Notes: generated by a model not told the origin, from the sequence alone. Numbered from the stretch's first letter, positions 26,391-36,901 are shown. The stretch: 64,000 bases of DNA from Pedobacter polysacchareus (GCF_019802255.1 NZ_JAHYSS010000002.1:822548-886547); one strand, 5' to 3'. A program made the numbers and translations.

Positions 26391-28850
26391 ATGAGAAGAA
26401 TAGCTTTAGTCTTTTTTTGCACGATCCTGTTTAATAATGTATTTGCACAGCAAAGTCAGCGTTTAACCCAAAACTGGGAATTTCTGAAGGGTGATCTTGG
26501 TGGTATTTATGAAGCCATCAGGCCGGTGAAAGCCGGGAATCCTGAAAGTGTCCCGGTATGGGAGCAAGTCGTTCTCCCACATTGTTTCAATGCGAAGGAT
26601 GCCGTTACTCCCGATGTCAACTATTACCAGGGACCGGGTTGGTACCGGACGCAGCTGACGATCAGCAATCCTTATAAAAATGGGCGTACACTTCTTCATT
26701 TTGAAGGAGCAGGGCAGAAGACTAAAGTTTATGTCTACGATGTTTTAGTAGCCGAGCATGTGGGCGGTTACGATGAATGGACGGCCGATATTACCGATGC
26801 GGTAGCGGCTTTCCGTAAAAAACCTTTATTTGAAAAACAGTTTAAAGGAAAGATCCCGGTAGAAATCCGTTCGGACAACTCCCGGGATCTTGAAATGATC
26901 CCTTCGGATCTTTCAGATTTTAATGTGTATGGCGGTTTATACCGTTACCTGAACCTTGTTTATGTGCCGCAGGTATCCGCAGAGAAGATTTTTGCTGAGG
27001 CAAGTGTGGACGCAAAAGGCGCGTTAGGGAGTTTAAAGATCAGTTCGCAATTGTTAAATCCGGATGGGGTCGATACGGTGTTGGTGAAATTCCAGGTCAA
27101 AGACCCTCAGGGGAAATTGGTGGCTTCTTTTAATAAACAATGGAAAGCATTTTATGGGAAAAAAGCGCTTTGGGAAACTTCGCTGAAGAAACCGCAGTTA
27201 TGGTCTACCGAGCATCCAAACCTGTATACCGTAGAAATGAGCATTACTGCGAATGGACTGACCTCAGTTCATTCAGAAAAAATAGGATTCAGAAACTTTG
27301 AGTTTGTTAAAAAAGGACCTTTTATGCTGAATGGCAAAAGGTTTTTATTAAGAGGTACGCACCGTCATGAAGACCATGCAGGCGTAGCAGCAGCGATGAC
27401 AGAAGATCAGATCCGCGAGGAAATGGTGCTGATGAAAAGTATGGGCGTTAATTTTATCCGCCTCGGTCATTACCAGCAATCCAGAATTGTACTGGATTTA
27501 TGTGACAGTTTAGGGATTTTAGTATGGGAAGAGATTCCCTGGTGTCGTGGTGGTTTAGGTGGCGAAAGCTACAAAAATCAGGCGCGTACCATGCTCCGCA
27601 ATATGGTGGAGCAGCATTATAACCATCCCTCGATCATCATCTGGGGAATGGGGAATGAAAATGATTGGCCGGGAGATTTCTCGGAGTTTGATCAGCATAA
27701 GATCAGGGAGTTCATGAAAGAACTGAACGACCTTTCACACGTACTGGATCCTTCCAGAAAAACAGCGATCAGAAGATGTGATTTCTGTAAAGACATTGTA
27801 GACGTTTACTCGCCTTCGATCTGGGCAGGTTGGTATCGTGGGATTTACACTGAATATAAAGAAGTATCTAAGCAGGAATTTGATAAAGTAGACCACTTCC
27901 TTCATGTGGAATGGGGAGGGGATAGCCATGCAGGCAGACATTCGGAAAGTCCGGATAATGCTTTGAGTTTGGTCACTAAAGGTAAGGGTGCTGATGAGCG
28001 TGCAGGTGATGCCTCGTTATTTGGCGGCAGTGCCCGTGTTTCTAAAGACGGTGATTGGAGCGAAAGTTATATCGTAAACCTGATCGACTGGCATTTGAAA
28101 GAGCAGGAAACCATGCCTTGGCTGACTGGTGCTGCTTACTGGCCGTTTAAAGATTTTTCTACGCCTGTCCGTCCGGATAATCCGGTTCCTTATATGAACC
28201 AAAAAGGGGTGGTTGAACGTGATTTCACTAAAAAAGAAGCGTTTTATGTGTTCCAGTCGTACTGGACAACAGCGCCGATGATCCATATTTATGGTCATTC
28301 CTGGCCGGTAAGATGGGGTGATGCTGCAGAAGAGAAAATGGTGAAAGTATATGCAAACCTGGATGAAGTAGAACTCTTCCTGAACGGTAAAAGCATAGGC
28401 AAGAGAAAAAGAAATAGCCAGGACTTTCCTGCTGCCGGTTTGAGGTGGATGGTCAACTTTAAAGAAGGTCAGAATACCATTAAAGCAGTAGGTAAAAAAG
28501 ATGGAAAGGTGTTTACAGATGAGATCACACAAGAATATCAAACGGCAAAATGGGATAAACCCGCAAAAATGATACTGGAAAAGGTGTCTCAAAAGGATGG
28601 GATAGCCACGATTCAGGTTAAAGTATTAGACAAGAATAATATCTTGTGTTTGGATGCGCAGAACTATATCAGCTTTGGCATCACCGGCGACGGTACTTTA
28701 ATCGATGATTTGGGAACTGCCCGCGGTTCGAGAAAAGTACAGCTTGGAAACGGATCTGCAGAGATCAGCATCAAAATGAATAAAGGAAAGAGTGTAGCGA
28801 GCGTAAAAGCCGATGGACTGTCTTCCGCATTTTTGGAAATAAACGAATAG
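26391..28850 (+). CDS. GH2 family glycoside hydrolase (beta-galactosidase type), secreted
   Basis: 819 residues with a signal peptide ending VFAQ at about residue 20. GH2 sugar-binding jelly roll (YYQGPGWYRTQL, HVGGYDEWTADIT), immunoglobulin-like domain and TIM barrel follow in order. The barrel has FLLRGTHRHEDHAG, MGVNFIRLGHYQQS, the acid/base Glu423 in IWGMGNEND and the probable nucleophile Glu507 in LHVEWGGDSH. Two further C-terminal beta domains complete the chain (VKVYANLDEVELFLNGKSIG and after). The family covers beta-galactosidases, beta-glucuronidases and beta-mannosidases. The general pattern favours beta-galactosidase, though beta-glucuronidase is possible given the uronic-acid theme of the locus. 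The next gene starts 3 bases later. Confidence 0.88.
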   Translation: MRRIALVFFCTILFNNVFAQQSQRLTQNWEFLKGDLGGIYEAIRPVKAGNPESVPVWEQVVLPHCFNAKDAVTPDVNYYQGPGWYRTQLTISNPYKNGRTLLHFEGAGQKTKVYVYDVLVAEHVGGYDEWTADITDAVAAFRKKPLFEKQFKGKIPVEIRSDNSRDLEMIPSDLSDFNVYGGLYRYLNLVYVPQVSAEKIFAEASVDAKGALGSLKISSQLLNPDGVDTVLVKFQVKDPQGKLVASFNKQWKAFYGKKALWETSLKKPQLWSTEHPNLYTVEMSITANGLTSVHSEKIGFRNFEFVKKGPFMLNGKRFLLRGTHRHEDHAGVAAAMTEDQIREEMVLMKSMGVNFIRLGHYQQSRIVLDLCDSLGILVWEEIPWCRGGLGGESYKNQARTMLRNMVEQHYNHPSIIIWGMGNENDWPGDFSEFDQHKIREFMKELNDLSHVLDPSRKTAIRRCDFCKDIVDVYSPSIWAGWYRGIYTEYKEVSKQEFDKVDHFLHVEWGGDSHAGRHSESPDNALSLVTKGKGADERAGDASLFGGSARVSKDGDWSESYIVNLIDWHLKEQETMPWLTGAAYWPFKDFSTPVRPDNPVPYMNQKGVVERDFTKKEAFYVFQSYWTTAPMIHIYGHSWPVRWGDAAEEKMVKVYANLDEVELFLNGKSIGKRKRNSQDFPAAGLRWMVNFKEGQNTIKAVGKKDGKVFTDEITQEYQTAKWDKPAKMILEKVSQKDGIATIQVKVLDKNNILCLDAQNYISFGITGDGTLIDDLGTARGSRKVQLGNGSAEISIKMNKGKSVASVKADGLSSAFLEINE

Positions 28851-28853
28851 AAC

Positions 28854-31433
28854 ATGAAGAAACTGTATGTCTGCTTAGGAGCCCTGTCCATTTCGATAAA
28901 TGCCATTGCACAGCAGCCTTTAAAATTATGGTATGATCGCCCGGCGAAAGTTTGGGAGGAAGCTTTGCCACTTGGCAATGGGAAAACGGGTGCCATGGTG
29001 TATGGTCGTGTAAATCGGGAAAGAATCCCTTTAAACGACAATACACTGTGGTCTGGCTATCCGGATCCAGGAAATAATCCGGCAGGGCCGAAAGTATTGC
29101 CAGAAGTACGTAAAGCAATAGAGGAAGGCAAATATGAGGAAGCCACGCAGCTGTGGAGGAAAATGCAAGGGCCTTATTCAGCAAGGTATCTTCCTTTAGG
29201 AGATTTGTATCTGCAGTTTAATCAAAAAGATAGTATTCCTACTAAATACAATAGATCGCTGAGTCTGGACAACGCCATTGCTACAGTGAATTATTCATTG
29301 AATGGGGTAGACTATAAAAGAGAAGTATTTACCAGTTTTCCTGGGAAAGTATTGATGATGCGGATTACTGCGAGTAAGCCTGGGTCGATCAGTTTCAATA
29401 CCGGCTTGATCAGTAAACTGCGTTTTAAGACTGCTGCGGCAGGTGATCAGGAGCTGATCTTGAAAGGAAAGGCGCCAAAGTTTGTAGCAAACAGGGATTA
29501 CGAACCGAAGCAGGTGGAATACGATGAGAAAGAGGGGATGACTTTTGAGATCCGAATGAGGGTCAAAAATGAGGGGGGAACATTAAAAGCAGCTGGAGAT
29601 CAACTGGTCGTTCAAAATGCAAATGCAGTGACAATTTATTTAACAGAAGCCACCAGCTTTAACGGCTTTGATCAATCTCCGGGGCTTGCTGGGAAAGATC
29701 CTGCGATAGCCAGTCTGGCAGCTATGAATGGCGTGTTTGGAAAAGGTTATGACGTATTGAAAGCGCAGCACATTAAAGATTATCAGCAGCTTTTTAACCG
29801 TGTGAAATTTGAGCTGAAAGGCAATGCGCTGGCTGAAAAGCTAAGTACGGACGAACGTTTAAAGCAATATGCAAGTACTAAAAATGACCAGGGCCTGCAG
29901 GCTTTATATTATCAGTTTGGGCGTTATCTGATGATTGCCTGTTCCCGTCTGGGATCTCGTCCATCGAACCTTCAGGGGATTTGGAACGACCATGTGCAAC
30001 CGCCATGGGGAAGCAATTATACCACCAATATCAATACGGAAATGAATTACTGGCTGGCAGAAAATGCCAACCTTTCGGAGTGCCACCAGCCACTGTTCGA
30101 CTTTATGAAGGAATTGGCAGTAAATGGGGCAAAAACCGCGAAAGTAAATTACAATATAGACAAGGGATGGGTAGCCCATCACAATTCTGACCTTTGGGCA
30201 AAAACATCTCCTCCGGGAGGCTACGATTGGGATCCTAAAGGGGCACCAAGATGGACGGCATGGCCGATGAGCGGCGCCTGGTTCAGCACACATTTGTTCG
30301 AACATTACCAGTTTACCGGCGACAAAGTGTTTTTAAGCAAAACTGCTTATCCTTTGATGAAGGGCGCGGCGGAGTTTATGCTGCAATGGCTGATCAAAGA
30401 TGATCAGAGTGGTTACCTGGTGACCAGCCCATCCACTTCGCCAGAAAATACGGTTAAAATCCAAGGTAAAGAATACCAGCTTTCCAAAGCTTCAACGATG
30501 GATATGTCGATCCTCAGACAGTTGTTTACGGACATCATCCGTACAACTGAGGCCTTAAATATAGACGCGCCTTTTAGAAATGAATTGATCCATGCGCGTG
30601 AAAAGTTATATCCTTTCCACATCGGACAATACGGTCAGGTGCAGGAATGGTTTCAGGATTGGGATGATCCAAAAGATCAGCACCGTCACATTTCTCATCT
30701 GTTCAGTCTGTTCCCTGGCAACCAGATTTCTGTTTTTGAAACACCCGAGTTGGCCAGTGCGGCAAAACAAACCCTGATTTTTAGAGGTGATGTGAGCACA
30801 GGATGGTCTATGGCCTGGAAAATCAATTGGTGGGCAAGGCTGCAGGATGGAAATCATGCTTACAAAATACTGGAAGACGCTTTTACTTATATAGATCCGA
30901 CATTGACGAAAGCGCAGATGAGTGGAGGAGGTACCTATCCGAACCTTTTTGATGCACATCCTCCTTTCCAGATTGATGGCAACTTTGGAGCAACGGCAGG
31001 GATTACTGAAATGCTACTGCAGAGTCAGGATGGGATGATCAGTTTATTGCCGGCATTGCCGGATGCCTGGTCTTCCGGCAGTATTCAGGGGATCAAAGCC
31101 AGAGGTAATTTTGTGATTGGAATGAACTGGAAAGATGGGAAGTTAAGCGAGGCAACAATCAAGTCGGAAAATGGAGGGAATTGCAGATTAAGGACTTTGC
31201 AGCCGGTGAGAATTGTAGTGGTAAATGCCGACGGTACTCCTTCAAGTGATGCTAAGGCCTTAAATGTCAGCCCGGCTACCGGAGAAAATAGCAATATGTT
31301 AACGCAAAAACCTTACGTACCTGCTTATAAGAACGTTTCCAAGGCAGTGTTGAAAAAATTAGCAGTCCCTGAGGGCTACGTTTTTGATTTTAAGACTGAA
31401 AAAAATAAGATTTACAAAGTATACACCCTATAA
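28854..31433 (+). CDS. GH95 family glycoside hydrolase (second copy), secreted
   Basis: 859 residues with a signal peptide ending AIAQ. N-terminal domain: EALPLGNGKTGAMV and LNDNTLWSGYPD. Active-site patches: NINTEMNYW (Asn392, Asn394), EWFQDWDDP with general acid Glu598 followed by HRHISHLFSLFPG, and HPPFQIDGNFGA (Asp708). It is clearly a GH95 enzyme but diverged from the copy at 890-3349: this one has NINTEMNYW, the form in characterised alpha-1,2-L-fucosidases, where the other has NINIQMNYW. Different linkages or sugars (L-fucose versus L-galactose) are therefore plausible. It is the second glycosidase of the operon, directly after GH2. Confidence 0.92.
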   Translation: MKKLYVCLGALSISINAIAQQPLKLWYDRPAKVWEEALPLGNGKTGAMVYGRVNRERIPLNDNTLWSGYPDPGNNPAGPKVLPEVRKAIEEGKYEEATQLWRKMQGPYSARYLPLGDLYLQFNQKDSIPTKYNRSLSLDNAIATVNYSLNGVDYKREVFTSFPGKVLMMRITASKPGSISFNTGLISKLRFKTAAAGDQELILKGKAPKFVANRDYEPKQVEYDEKEGMTFEIRMRVKNEGGTLKAAGDQLVVQNANAVTIYLTEATSFNGFDQSPGLAGKDPAIASLAAMNGVFGKGYDVLKAQHIKDYQQLFNRVKFELKGNALAEKLSTDERLKQYASTKNDQGLQALYYQFGRYLMIACSRLGSRPSNLQGIWNDHVQPPWGSNYTTNINTEMNYWLAENANLSECHQPLFDFMKELAVNGAKTAKVNYNIDKGWVAHHNSDLWAKTSPPGGYDWDPKGAPRWTAWPMSGAWFSTHLFEHYQFTGDKVFLSKTAYPLMKGAAEFMLQWLIKDDQSGYLVTSPSTSPENTVKIQGKEYQLSKASTMDMSILRQLFTDIIRTTEALNIDAPFRNELIHAREKLYPFHIGQYGQVQEWFQDWDDPKDQHRHISHLFSLFPGNQISVFETPELASAAKQTLIFRGDVSTGWSMAWKINWWARLQDGNHAYKILEDAFTYIDPTLTKAQMSGGGTYPNLFDAHPPFQIDGNFGATAGITEMLLQSQDGMISLLPALPDAWSSGSIQGIKARGNFVIGMNWKDGKLSEATIKSENGGNCRLRTLQPVRIVVVNADGTPSSDAKALNVSPATGENSNMLTQKPYVPAYKNVSKAVLKKLAVPEGYVFDFKTEKNKIYKVYTL

Positions 31434-31447
31434 AACAGTTAAAGATT

Positions 31448-33589
31448 ATGTTTAAAAGCATTTTGATTTGTACTGCATTTTTACTGAGTTGCCTTTGTTT
31501 AAATGCACAAACTATCGCCTGGGAATTGGTTGCTCCAGGTGTTTGGAAAGGGACGGTTGGCCGTCCTGAAAGTTATAATTTATTGACGGCTTCTGGCGTC
31601 AAACCTTATGCCGCTGGTTTAGCGCAAATGGGCTCAGCGGAGTTTCCTATGGTGCAGCAGCAGGTAGTTGCCCAGTTAAAAGATGGGAAAACCTATTTAA
31701 GTTTCCCCCTGAAAAAGGAGGAGCAGCTGTTTGGTTTTGGTTTGAACTTTCAAACTGTTCATCAGCGCGGAAAGATCCTTGAATTGCATGTGGATCATTT
31801 TGGTGGGAAAGACAATGGTCGGACGCATTCGCCAACCCCTTTTTATGTGTCTTCGGATGGTTATGGGGTTTTTGTAAATTCTGCCCGTTACCTGAAAGTT
31901 TATGCAGGAACCGGGGTTCGGAGAGACAGTGAAAATGCGCCTCCTGCCAAAGATCGGAATACCGATAAAAGCTGGGCATCCCGCCCATATTCCGATGCGG
32001 TAGAATTTCTGGTGCCTGCAGAAGGTGTGGAGTTTTATGTGTTTGCGGGCCCGACACCGTTAAAAGCAGTGAGCCGCTACAATTTATTTAATGGCGGTGG
32101 TCCTTTGCCTCCGCGCTGGGGATTGGGCTTTACACAGCGCGTGAAAACACTTTTTACTGCTGAAGAGGTAGAAAAGGAAGCCGATACTTTTGCCGAAAAA
32201 GGTTTCCCTTTAGATTTTATTGGTTTAGAACCAGGCTGGCAAAGTAAATCCTACCCTTGTTCATTTGAATGGGATAAGGGCAGATTTCCTAGTCCCGCGG
32301 GATTTGTGAGCGATATGCTCAAAAAAGGAATCAGGTTGAATTTATGGACCAATCCTTACGTTTCACCGGAATCTCCGATTTACAAAGCGATCAAACCTTT
32401 TACTGCCGACCATACCGTTTGGTTAGGTGCAATACCTGATTTAACGATGCCAGAGGCACAGCAACTGTTGTTTGGTCAGTTGAAAAAGGACCAGGTGGCT
32501 ATTGGTGTCAGCGGTTATAAATTTGATGAAGTAGATGGTTACGACCATTATTTATGGCCGGATGTAACCACATTTCCCTCTGGAAAATCTGCAGAGCAAA
32601 TGCGCCAGACTTACGGTTTGCTGACTCAGCGTTACAGTACCGACCTTTTTCGTGAGCGTAATCAGCGTACTTATGGCCTGGTTCGTGGTTCCAACGGCGG
32701 AGGGACTTCTTTTCCGTATGTGATTTATAATGATTATTACAACCATGAAGACTTTATCACCGCTTTAATCAATAGCAGTTTTGCGGGAGTATTATGGACG
32801 CCAGAAGTAAGGGCCTCTAAAACTGGTGAAGAATGGCTGCGTAGGATGCAATCGGTTGTGTTTTCGCCAATGGCGATGATCAATGCCTGGTCTAGCGGTA
32901 CAAAACCATGGTCTTACCCGGAAGTAGAAAAACAGGTAAAAGACATGGCCATTTTACGCATGCAAATGATGCCTTACTGGTATAGTGAATTTGCGAAATA
33001 TCATTTTCAAGGGATTCCTCCTTTCCGTGCAATGAACATGGAGCCTGGTTTTAACTCCGGAATTGATAAAGAAGTGAGAAACACAGATCTGGAAGAAAAT
33101 CCTTATGTAGATGCGGTAACTAAAGAAGTAAAAGATCAATACATGGCAGGGGAGTACTTATTGGTAGCTCCGATGTTTGCCGGAAAAACAACACGTACCG
33201 TGATCCTTCCTCGTGGAAAATGGTTCGATTTCTATACTGGGGATTTCGTGGGTGATGGTACGGTAATTACCGTTAAGCCGGGATTAGACCGCATTCCAGT
33301 GTATGTGAAAGATGGTGGGATCATTCCAATGGGACCAGGACTGATGCATGCCCCGAAACCTATGGATAAGATTGATCTGGAGATCAGGTATTATGGTTCG
33401 AAACCTGGTACGTATCAATTGTACGATGATGATGGGGAGAGTTTTGATTATGAAAAAGGTGCTTATAGCTTCCGTGAGATTAAAATGGAACTAGGAAAAG
33501 ATGGGAAATTGAAAAGTTCTATAAGCAGCGCTGTGAAAGGGAAACCGAATACACTGAATAAAATCAGTTTTAAAGCAATGACAAAATAA
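31448..33589 (+). CDS. GH31 family glycoside hydrolase (alpha-galactosidase/alpha-xylosidase-like), secreted
   Basis: 713 residues with a signal peptide ending LNAQ. The N-terminal beta-sandwich (QLFGFGLNFQTVHQRGK) is followed by the GH31 barrel: PPRWGLGFTQRV, LDFIGLEPGWQSK, and the nucleophile region GYKFDEVDGYD with Asp360. LVRGSNGGGTSFPYVIYND probably carries the acid/base Asp. A C-terminal beta-sandwich has LPRGKWFDFYTGD and YDDDGESFDYEKG. The KFDEVDG form differs from the WxDMNE of alpha-glucosidases and the KxDFGE of classical alpha-xylosidases. It recalls the GH31 branch with alpha-galactosidase activity known from Pseudopedobacter, but that assignment is inference. It would trim alpha-linked side-chain hexoses from imported or surface oligosaccharides. 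Confidence 0.85.
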   Translation: MFKSILICTAFLLSCLCLNAQTIAWELVAPGVWKGTVGRPESYNLLTASGVKPYAAGLAQMGSAEFPMVQQQVVAQLKDGKTYLSFPLKKEEQLFGFGLNFQTVHQRGKILELHVDHFGGKDNGRTHSPTPFYVSSDGYGVFVNSARYLKVYAGTGVRRDSENAPPAKDRNTDKSWASRPYSDAVEFLVPAEGVEFYVFAGPTPLKAVSRYNLFNGGGPLPPRWGLGFTQRVKTLFTAEEVEKEADTFAEKGFPLDFIGLEPGWQSKSYPCSFEWDKGRFPSPAGFVSDMLKKGIRLNLWTNPYVSPESPIYKAIKPFTADHTVWLGAIPDLTMPEAQQLLFGQLKKDQVAIGVSGYKFDEVDGYDHYLWPDVTTFPSGKSAEQMRQTYGLLTQRYSTDLFRERNQRTYGLVRGSNGGGTSFPYVIYNDYYNHEDFITALINSSFAGVLWTPEVRASKTGEEWLRRMQSVVFSPMAMINAWSSGTKPWSYPEVEKQVKDMAILRMQMMPYWYSEFAKYHFQGIPPFRAMNMEPGFNSGIDKEVRNTDLEENPYVDAVTKEVKDQYMAGEYLLVAPMFAGKTTRTVILPRGKWFDFYTGDFVGDGTVITVKPGLDRIPVYVKDGGIIPMGPGLMHAPKPMDKIDLEIRYYGSKPGTYQLYDDDGESFDYEKGAYSFREIKMELGKDGKLKSSISSAVKGKPNTLNKISFKAMTK

Positions 33590-33598
33590 ACACTGCAT

Positions 33599-34843
33599 AT
33601 GAATAAAGGAATCCTGATGGTTTGTATAGGAGTTTTTCTACTGGTTGGCCTGCAAAGGCCAGCCATTGGAAAGCCAGTGAATGAGGACGAAGCGAAACTG
33701 AAAGCTGACAACAGCAGTTTCCAGCATGATGAAACCATAGTACGTGCAGACGAAATTAGGAAGCAAGCAGAACTGACTTTAAAAAAGCAGGTGTTCGCAA
33801 AGGCAAAATGGGCGATGCAGCAAAAACCAGTCACTGTAACGGCGGCAAGTTCCACAAGAAGTGCTGGCGGTATACATGATTTCTTTTCCGAAGGAGATTA
33901 CTGGTGGCCGGATCCTAAAAATCCGGATGGTCCTTATATACAGAGAGATGGAATGACTAATCCTGAAAACTTTGTGGCGCATCGTTTAGCGATGATCCGC
34001 TTTAGCGAAATTATCGGCGCATTGGCTTCGGCTTATCGCCTCACAGGAGAAGAAAAATATGCCAAACAGGCAATGGTACATTTAAAGGCCTGGTTTATCA
34101 ATGAAGGTACACTGATGAATCCTCACCTGAAATTCGCCCAGGCGATAAAAGGTCGGTTTACTGGTCGTGGGATTGGCATTATAGACACCATTCAGCTGAT
34201 GGAGGTTGCGCAAGGGGTAATGGTCATGTCGGCTAGCTTGGATCAAGCTGTACTGCAAGGGGTAAAGGGCTGGTTTTCCGAATATCTGAACTGGCTGATG
34301 ACCCATCCTTATGGTAAAGATGAGATGAAAGCGGAGAATAACCACGGCACTTGTTTTACGATGCAGGTGGCTTCTTTTGCTAAACTGACTGGAAATGGGG
34401 AGCTGATGAAGTTTTGCAGCGATCGCTATAAAACTGTGCTGCTTCCTAATCAGATGGCTGCAGACGGCAGTTTTCCTAGAGAATTGTCGCGCACAAAACC
34501 TTACGGTTATTCGGTTTTTAACCTGGATGCCATGACTGCACTTTGCCAGATTCTTTCTACGCCTCAGGATAACCTCTGGACTTTTGAAACCGCAGATGGC
34601 AGATCCATCAAAAAAGGAGTAGCGTATTTCTATCCTTTTGTAAAAGATAAAAGTACATGGCCTTTAAAACCGGATGTGATGTATTGGGAACAATGGCCGG
34701 TAGCCCAGCCTTTCCTAATATTTGCGGCAGATGCTTTTCAGCAGGAAGAATGGCTGAAAACCTGGCAGCAGCTGGATCATCAACCGAAAGTGGAAGAGGT
34801 AATTCGCAATCTGCCAGTTAGAAATCCGCTGATCTGGTTGTAA
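33599..34843 (+). CDS. Alginate_lyase-fold polysaccharide lyase (PL38-like)
   Basis: 414 residues with an N-terminal signal. The (alpha/alpha)-toroid lyase pattern is visible: FFSEGDYWWPDPKNPDGPYI, NPENFVAHRLAMIRFSEII, the central KAENNHGTCF with the catalytic-type Asn-Asn-His, then ADGSFPRELSRTKPYGYSVFNLDAM. These are hallmarks of the alginate lyase domain (PF05426), and the length and DYWWPDP opening resemble PL38, a family that includes endo-beta-1,4-glucuronan lyases. It would cut uronic-acid polymers by beta-elimination, leaving an unsaturated uronate that GH88 (36902) can remove. It sits 9 bases after the GH31 gene. Alginate or glucuronan specificity cannot be decided from the sequence. 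Confidence 0.8.
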   Translation: MNKGILMVCIGVFLLVGLQRPAIGKPVNEDEAKLKADNSSFQHDETIVRADEIRKQAELTLKKQVFAKAKWAMQQKPVTVTAASSTRSAGGIHDFFSEGDYWWPDPKNPDGPYIQRDGMTNPENFVAHRLAMIRFSEIIGALASAYRLTGEEKYAKQAMVHLKAWFINEGTLMNPHLKFAQAIKGRFTGRGIGIIDTIQLMEVAQGVMVMSASLDQAVLQGVKGWFSEYLNWLMTHPYGKDEMKAENNHGTCFTMQVASFAKLTGNGELMKFCSDRYKTVLLPNQMAADGSFPRELSRTKPYGYSVFNLDAMTALCQILSTPQDNLWTFETADGRSIKKGVAYFYPFVKDKSTWPLKPDVMYWEQWPVAQPFLIFAADAFQQEEWLKTWQQLDHQPKVEEVIRNLPVRNPLIWL

Positions 34844-34954
34844 TGTGTATCAGTAAAGTAGAGGCGTCCGAGGCTTTATTGCAAAGGAACAGCATGAAGT
34901 TTTAGAGCTAAGTTTAATGATAAAGAGGTGTTTTTTAATAATAAATGATGCTAA

Positions 34955-36835
34955 ATGAGAATGAATTGTAAGTCGGCTGTTTTATTACTGTCCTTATCGT
35001 TGAGCGCGGGTTATAGCTATAGCCAGGTGGCGGGTGATGAAGATAAGGATATGTTTAACCAGGCAAAAGCGCGTGATGAGCGGGCAATAGAAGCTGCTAA
35101 AAATGGCTGGTGGACGGCTTCAATGAAAAATCATGAAGAGCGGATTCAATGGTGGAGGGATGCGAAGTTTGGTATGTTCATCCATTGGGGGCTTTATTCT
35201 ATCCCTGAGGGAGAATGGAAAGGGAAAGTTGTAGACGGTTATGCAGAACATTTGATGCGTAAAGAAAAAATCAGCAGGGCTGCTTATCTGGATCTTGCTC
35301 ATCAATTCAATCCTATGAAATTTAACGCAGAGGAATGGATTTTGGAGGCAAAAAAAGCGGGCATGAATTATTTCATCGTGACTGCGAAACACCATGATGG
35401 CTTTGCGATGTTTGATTCTAAAGTTTCGGATTTTGATGTGATGGATCAGACGCCTTTTAAGCGGGATCCGATGGCAGAATTGGCTGCAGCAGCCAAGAAA
35501 CATGGAATTAAGTTCGGGTTTTACTACTCTCATGCTTTTGATTGGGAAGATCCTAATGCCCCGGGCAATGACTGGGAGTATAAAAATCCAGGAGGTGATC
35601 AGTTGATTGGTGGTGCAAACTGGTTCGATAACCATCCGGAATGGTTGCCTAAAGCACAGCAATATGTAAATGAGAAGGCAATTCCTCAGATTAAAGAATT
35701 GATCAATACCTATCATCCAGATATTTTATGGTTTGATACGCCACATAAATTACCCTTTTCCGAAAACCTGCGGATACTACAGGCCATTCGGGAAACTGAC
35801 CCTAATATTGTGGTCAATGGCCGTTTGGCGAGAAGCGCTACTGGGAATTTTGGTGATTATCTAAATACAGGAGATCGTCCGGCAGAATTTCGTACTGTAG
35901 CCGGAGATTGGGAGGCGATTCCTACTACGAATGAATCTTACGGTTATTCAAAACATGATAACAGTCATAAGCCTGCTGGTTTTTTTATTCGCCTGCTGGC
36001 TAATGCAAGCGCTCGTGGTGGTAATCTATTGATGAATATTGGCCCTAAAGGCGATGGAAGTTTCGACCAGAAAGACCAGCGTATTTTAGATAGTATCGGC
36101 CCCTGGCTGCATAAAAACTCGGCTTCGATTTTTGGTACCCAACGCTCTGGCTTGCCAATCCCGGCATGGGGAGTAACCACACAAAAAGGCATGCAGGTTT
36201 ATCTGCACATTTTTGAATGGCCAAAGGATGGCAAGTTATTGCTGGCAGGATTAAAAACGGATGTTAAACAGGCTTATCTATTGAATGATCCGGCAAAAAA
36301 GAAATTAGAAATAAAGCGTTTAAGCCCGGCAGATTTAAGTATTTCTGTTCCTAAACAAAGTCCGGATCTGGTGGATGCAGTGGTGGTATTGGAACTAAGT
36401 GCCCCTTTAGCAGTAGATTCTTGGCGACTGCTGGCCAATAAAGATGTAACGAATAGGCTGCTTTCTTTTGATGCGACGTTGCATGGCAAAGGTTTTGGCT
36501 TTGGGGATGGAAAAACCAACCGTTATTTCGTGGATGGCTTAAAAGAGAAAGGACAGTACTTCTCCTGGGATGTTAAAACCCTGGCTCCTGCAAAGTATAA
36601 GGTATTGGTGAAATACATTGGCGGAGCGGATCCGAAAGGGACTTATCGCTTTCAGCTGGGACCTATGAATAAAGAAATGCCCGCTATCGTTCAGAAATCA
36701 GGTGTTGTGACCCAGGAAATAGGATCGGTTTCGCTGAATAAAGGCCAGTACCAGTTAAAACTTAGTGCAGAAAACACGAATGGTGTCGAACTGATGAAAC
36801 TCCTGGAAGTCCAGTTAATACCGATAGCGCTTTGA
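34955..36835 (+). CDS. GH29 alpha-L-fucosidase with C-terminal carbohydrate-binding-like domain
   Basis: 626 residues with a signal peptide ending SYSQ. GH29 barrel markers are RDAKFGMFIHWGLYSIPEGEW, YFIVTAKHHDGFAMFDSK, GIKFGFYYSHAFDWE and ILWFDTPHK with nucleophile Asp261. The motif RGGNLLMNIGPKGDG closes the barrel. After about residue 480 there is an extra beta-sandwich-like region of about 140 residues (FSWDVKTLAPAKYKVLVKY, NKGQYQLKLSA) resembling a carbohydrate-binding module. It should release terminal alpha-L-fucose with retention. The 111-base gap before it has no clear terminator, so it may still belong to the preceding operon. The second GH29 (39159) lacks the extra C-terminal domain. 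Confidence 0.93.
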   Translation: MRMNCKSAVLLLSLSLSAGYSYSQVAGDEDKDMFNQAKARDERAIEAAKNGWWTASMKNHEERIQWWRDAKFGMFIHWGLYSIPEGEWKGKVVDGYAEHLMRKEKISRAAYLDLAHQFNPMKFNAEEWILEAKKAGMNYFIVTAKHHDGFAMFDSKVSDFDVMDQTPFKRDPMAELAAAAKKHGIKFGFYYSHAFDWEDPNAPGNDWEYKNPGGDQLIGGANWFDNHPEWLPKAQQYVNEKAIPQIKELINTYHPDILWFDTPHKLPFSENLRILQAIRETDPNIVVNGRLARSATGNFGDYLNTGDRPAEFRTVAGDWEAIPTTNESYGYSKHDNSHKPAGFFIRLLANASARGGNLLMNIGPKGDGSFDQKDQRILDSIGPWLHKNSASIFGTQRSGLPIPAWGVTTQKGMQVYLHIFEWPKDGKLLLAGLKTDVKQAYLLNDPAKKKLEIKRLSPADLSISVPKQSPDLVDAVVVLELSAPLAVDSWRLLANKDVTNRLLSFDATLHGKGFGFGDGKTNRYFVDGLKEKGQYFSWDVKTLAPAKYKVLVKYIGGADPKGTYRFQLGPMNKEMPAIVQKSGVVTQEIGSVSLNKGQYQLKLSAENTNGVELMKLLEVQLIPIAL

Positions 36836-36901
36836 TGCCTTTTAACCTTTTAGTCCTTTAGCTTTTTAAAATAAGTAATTACCCATATAATATTTAGAAT
36901 A

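Noticed and set aside
28017-28592. Open minus-strand frame of about 190 codons
   Set aside because: It lies antisense to the C-terminal part of the GH2 gene, whose motifs are clear; the antisense protein has no family features.
35120-35716. Open minus-strand frame of about 198 codons
   Set aside because: It lies antisense to the GH29 barrel at 34955-36835 and shows no protein-family motif.
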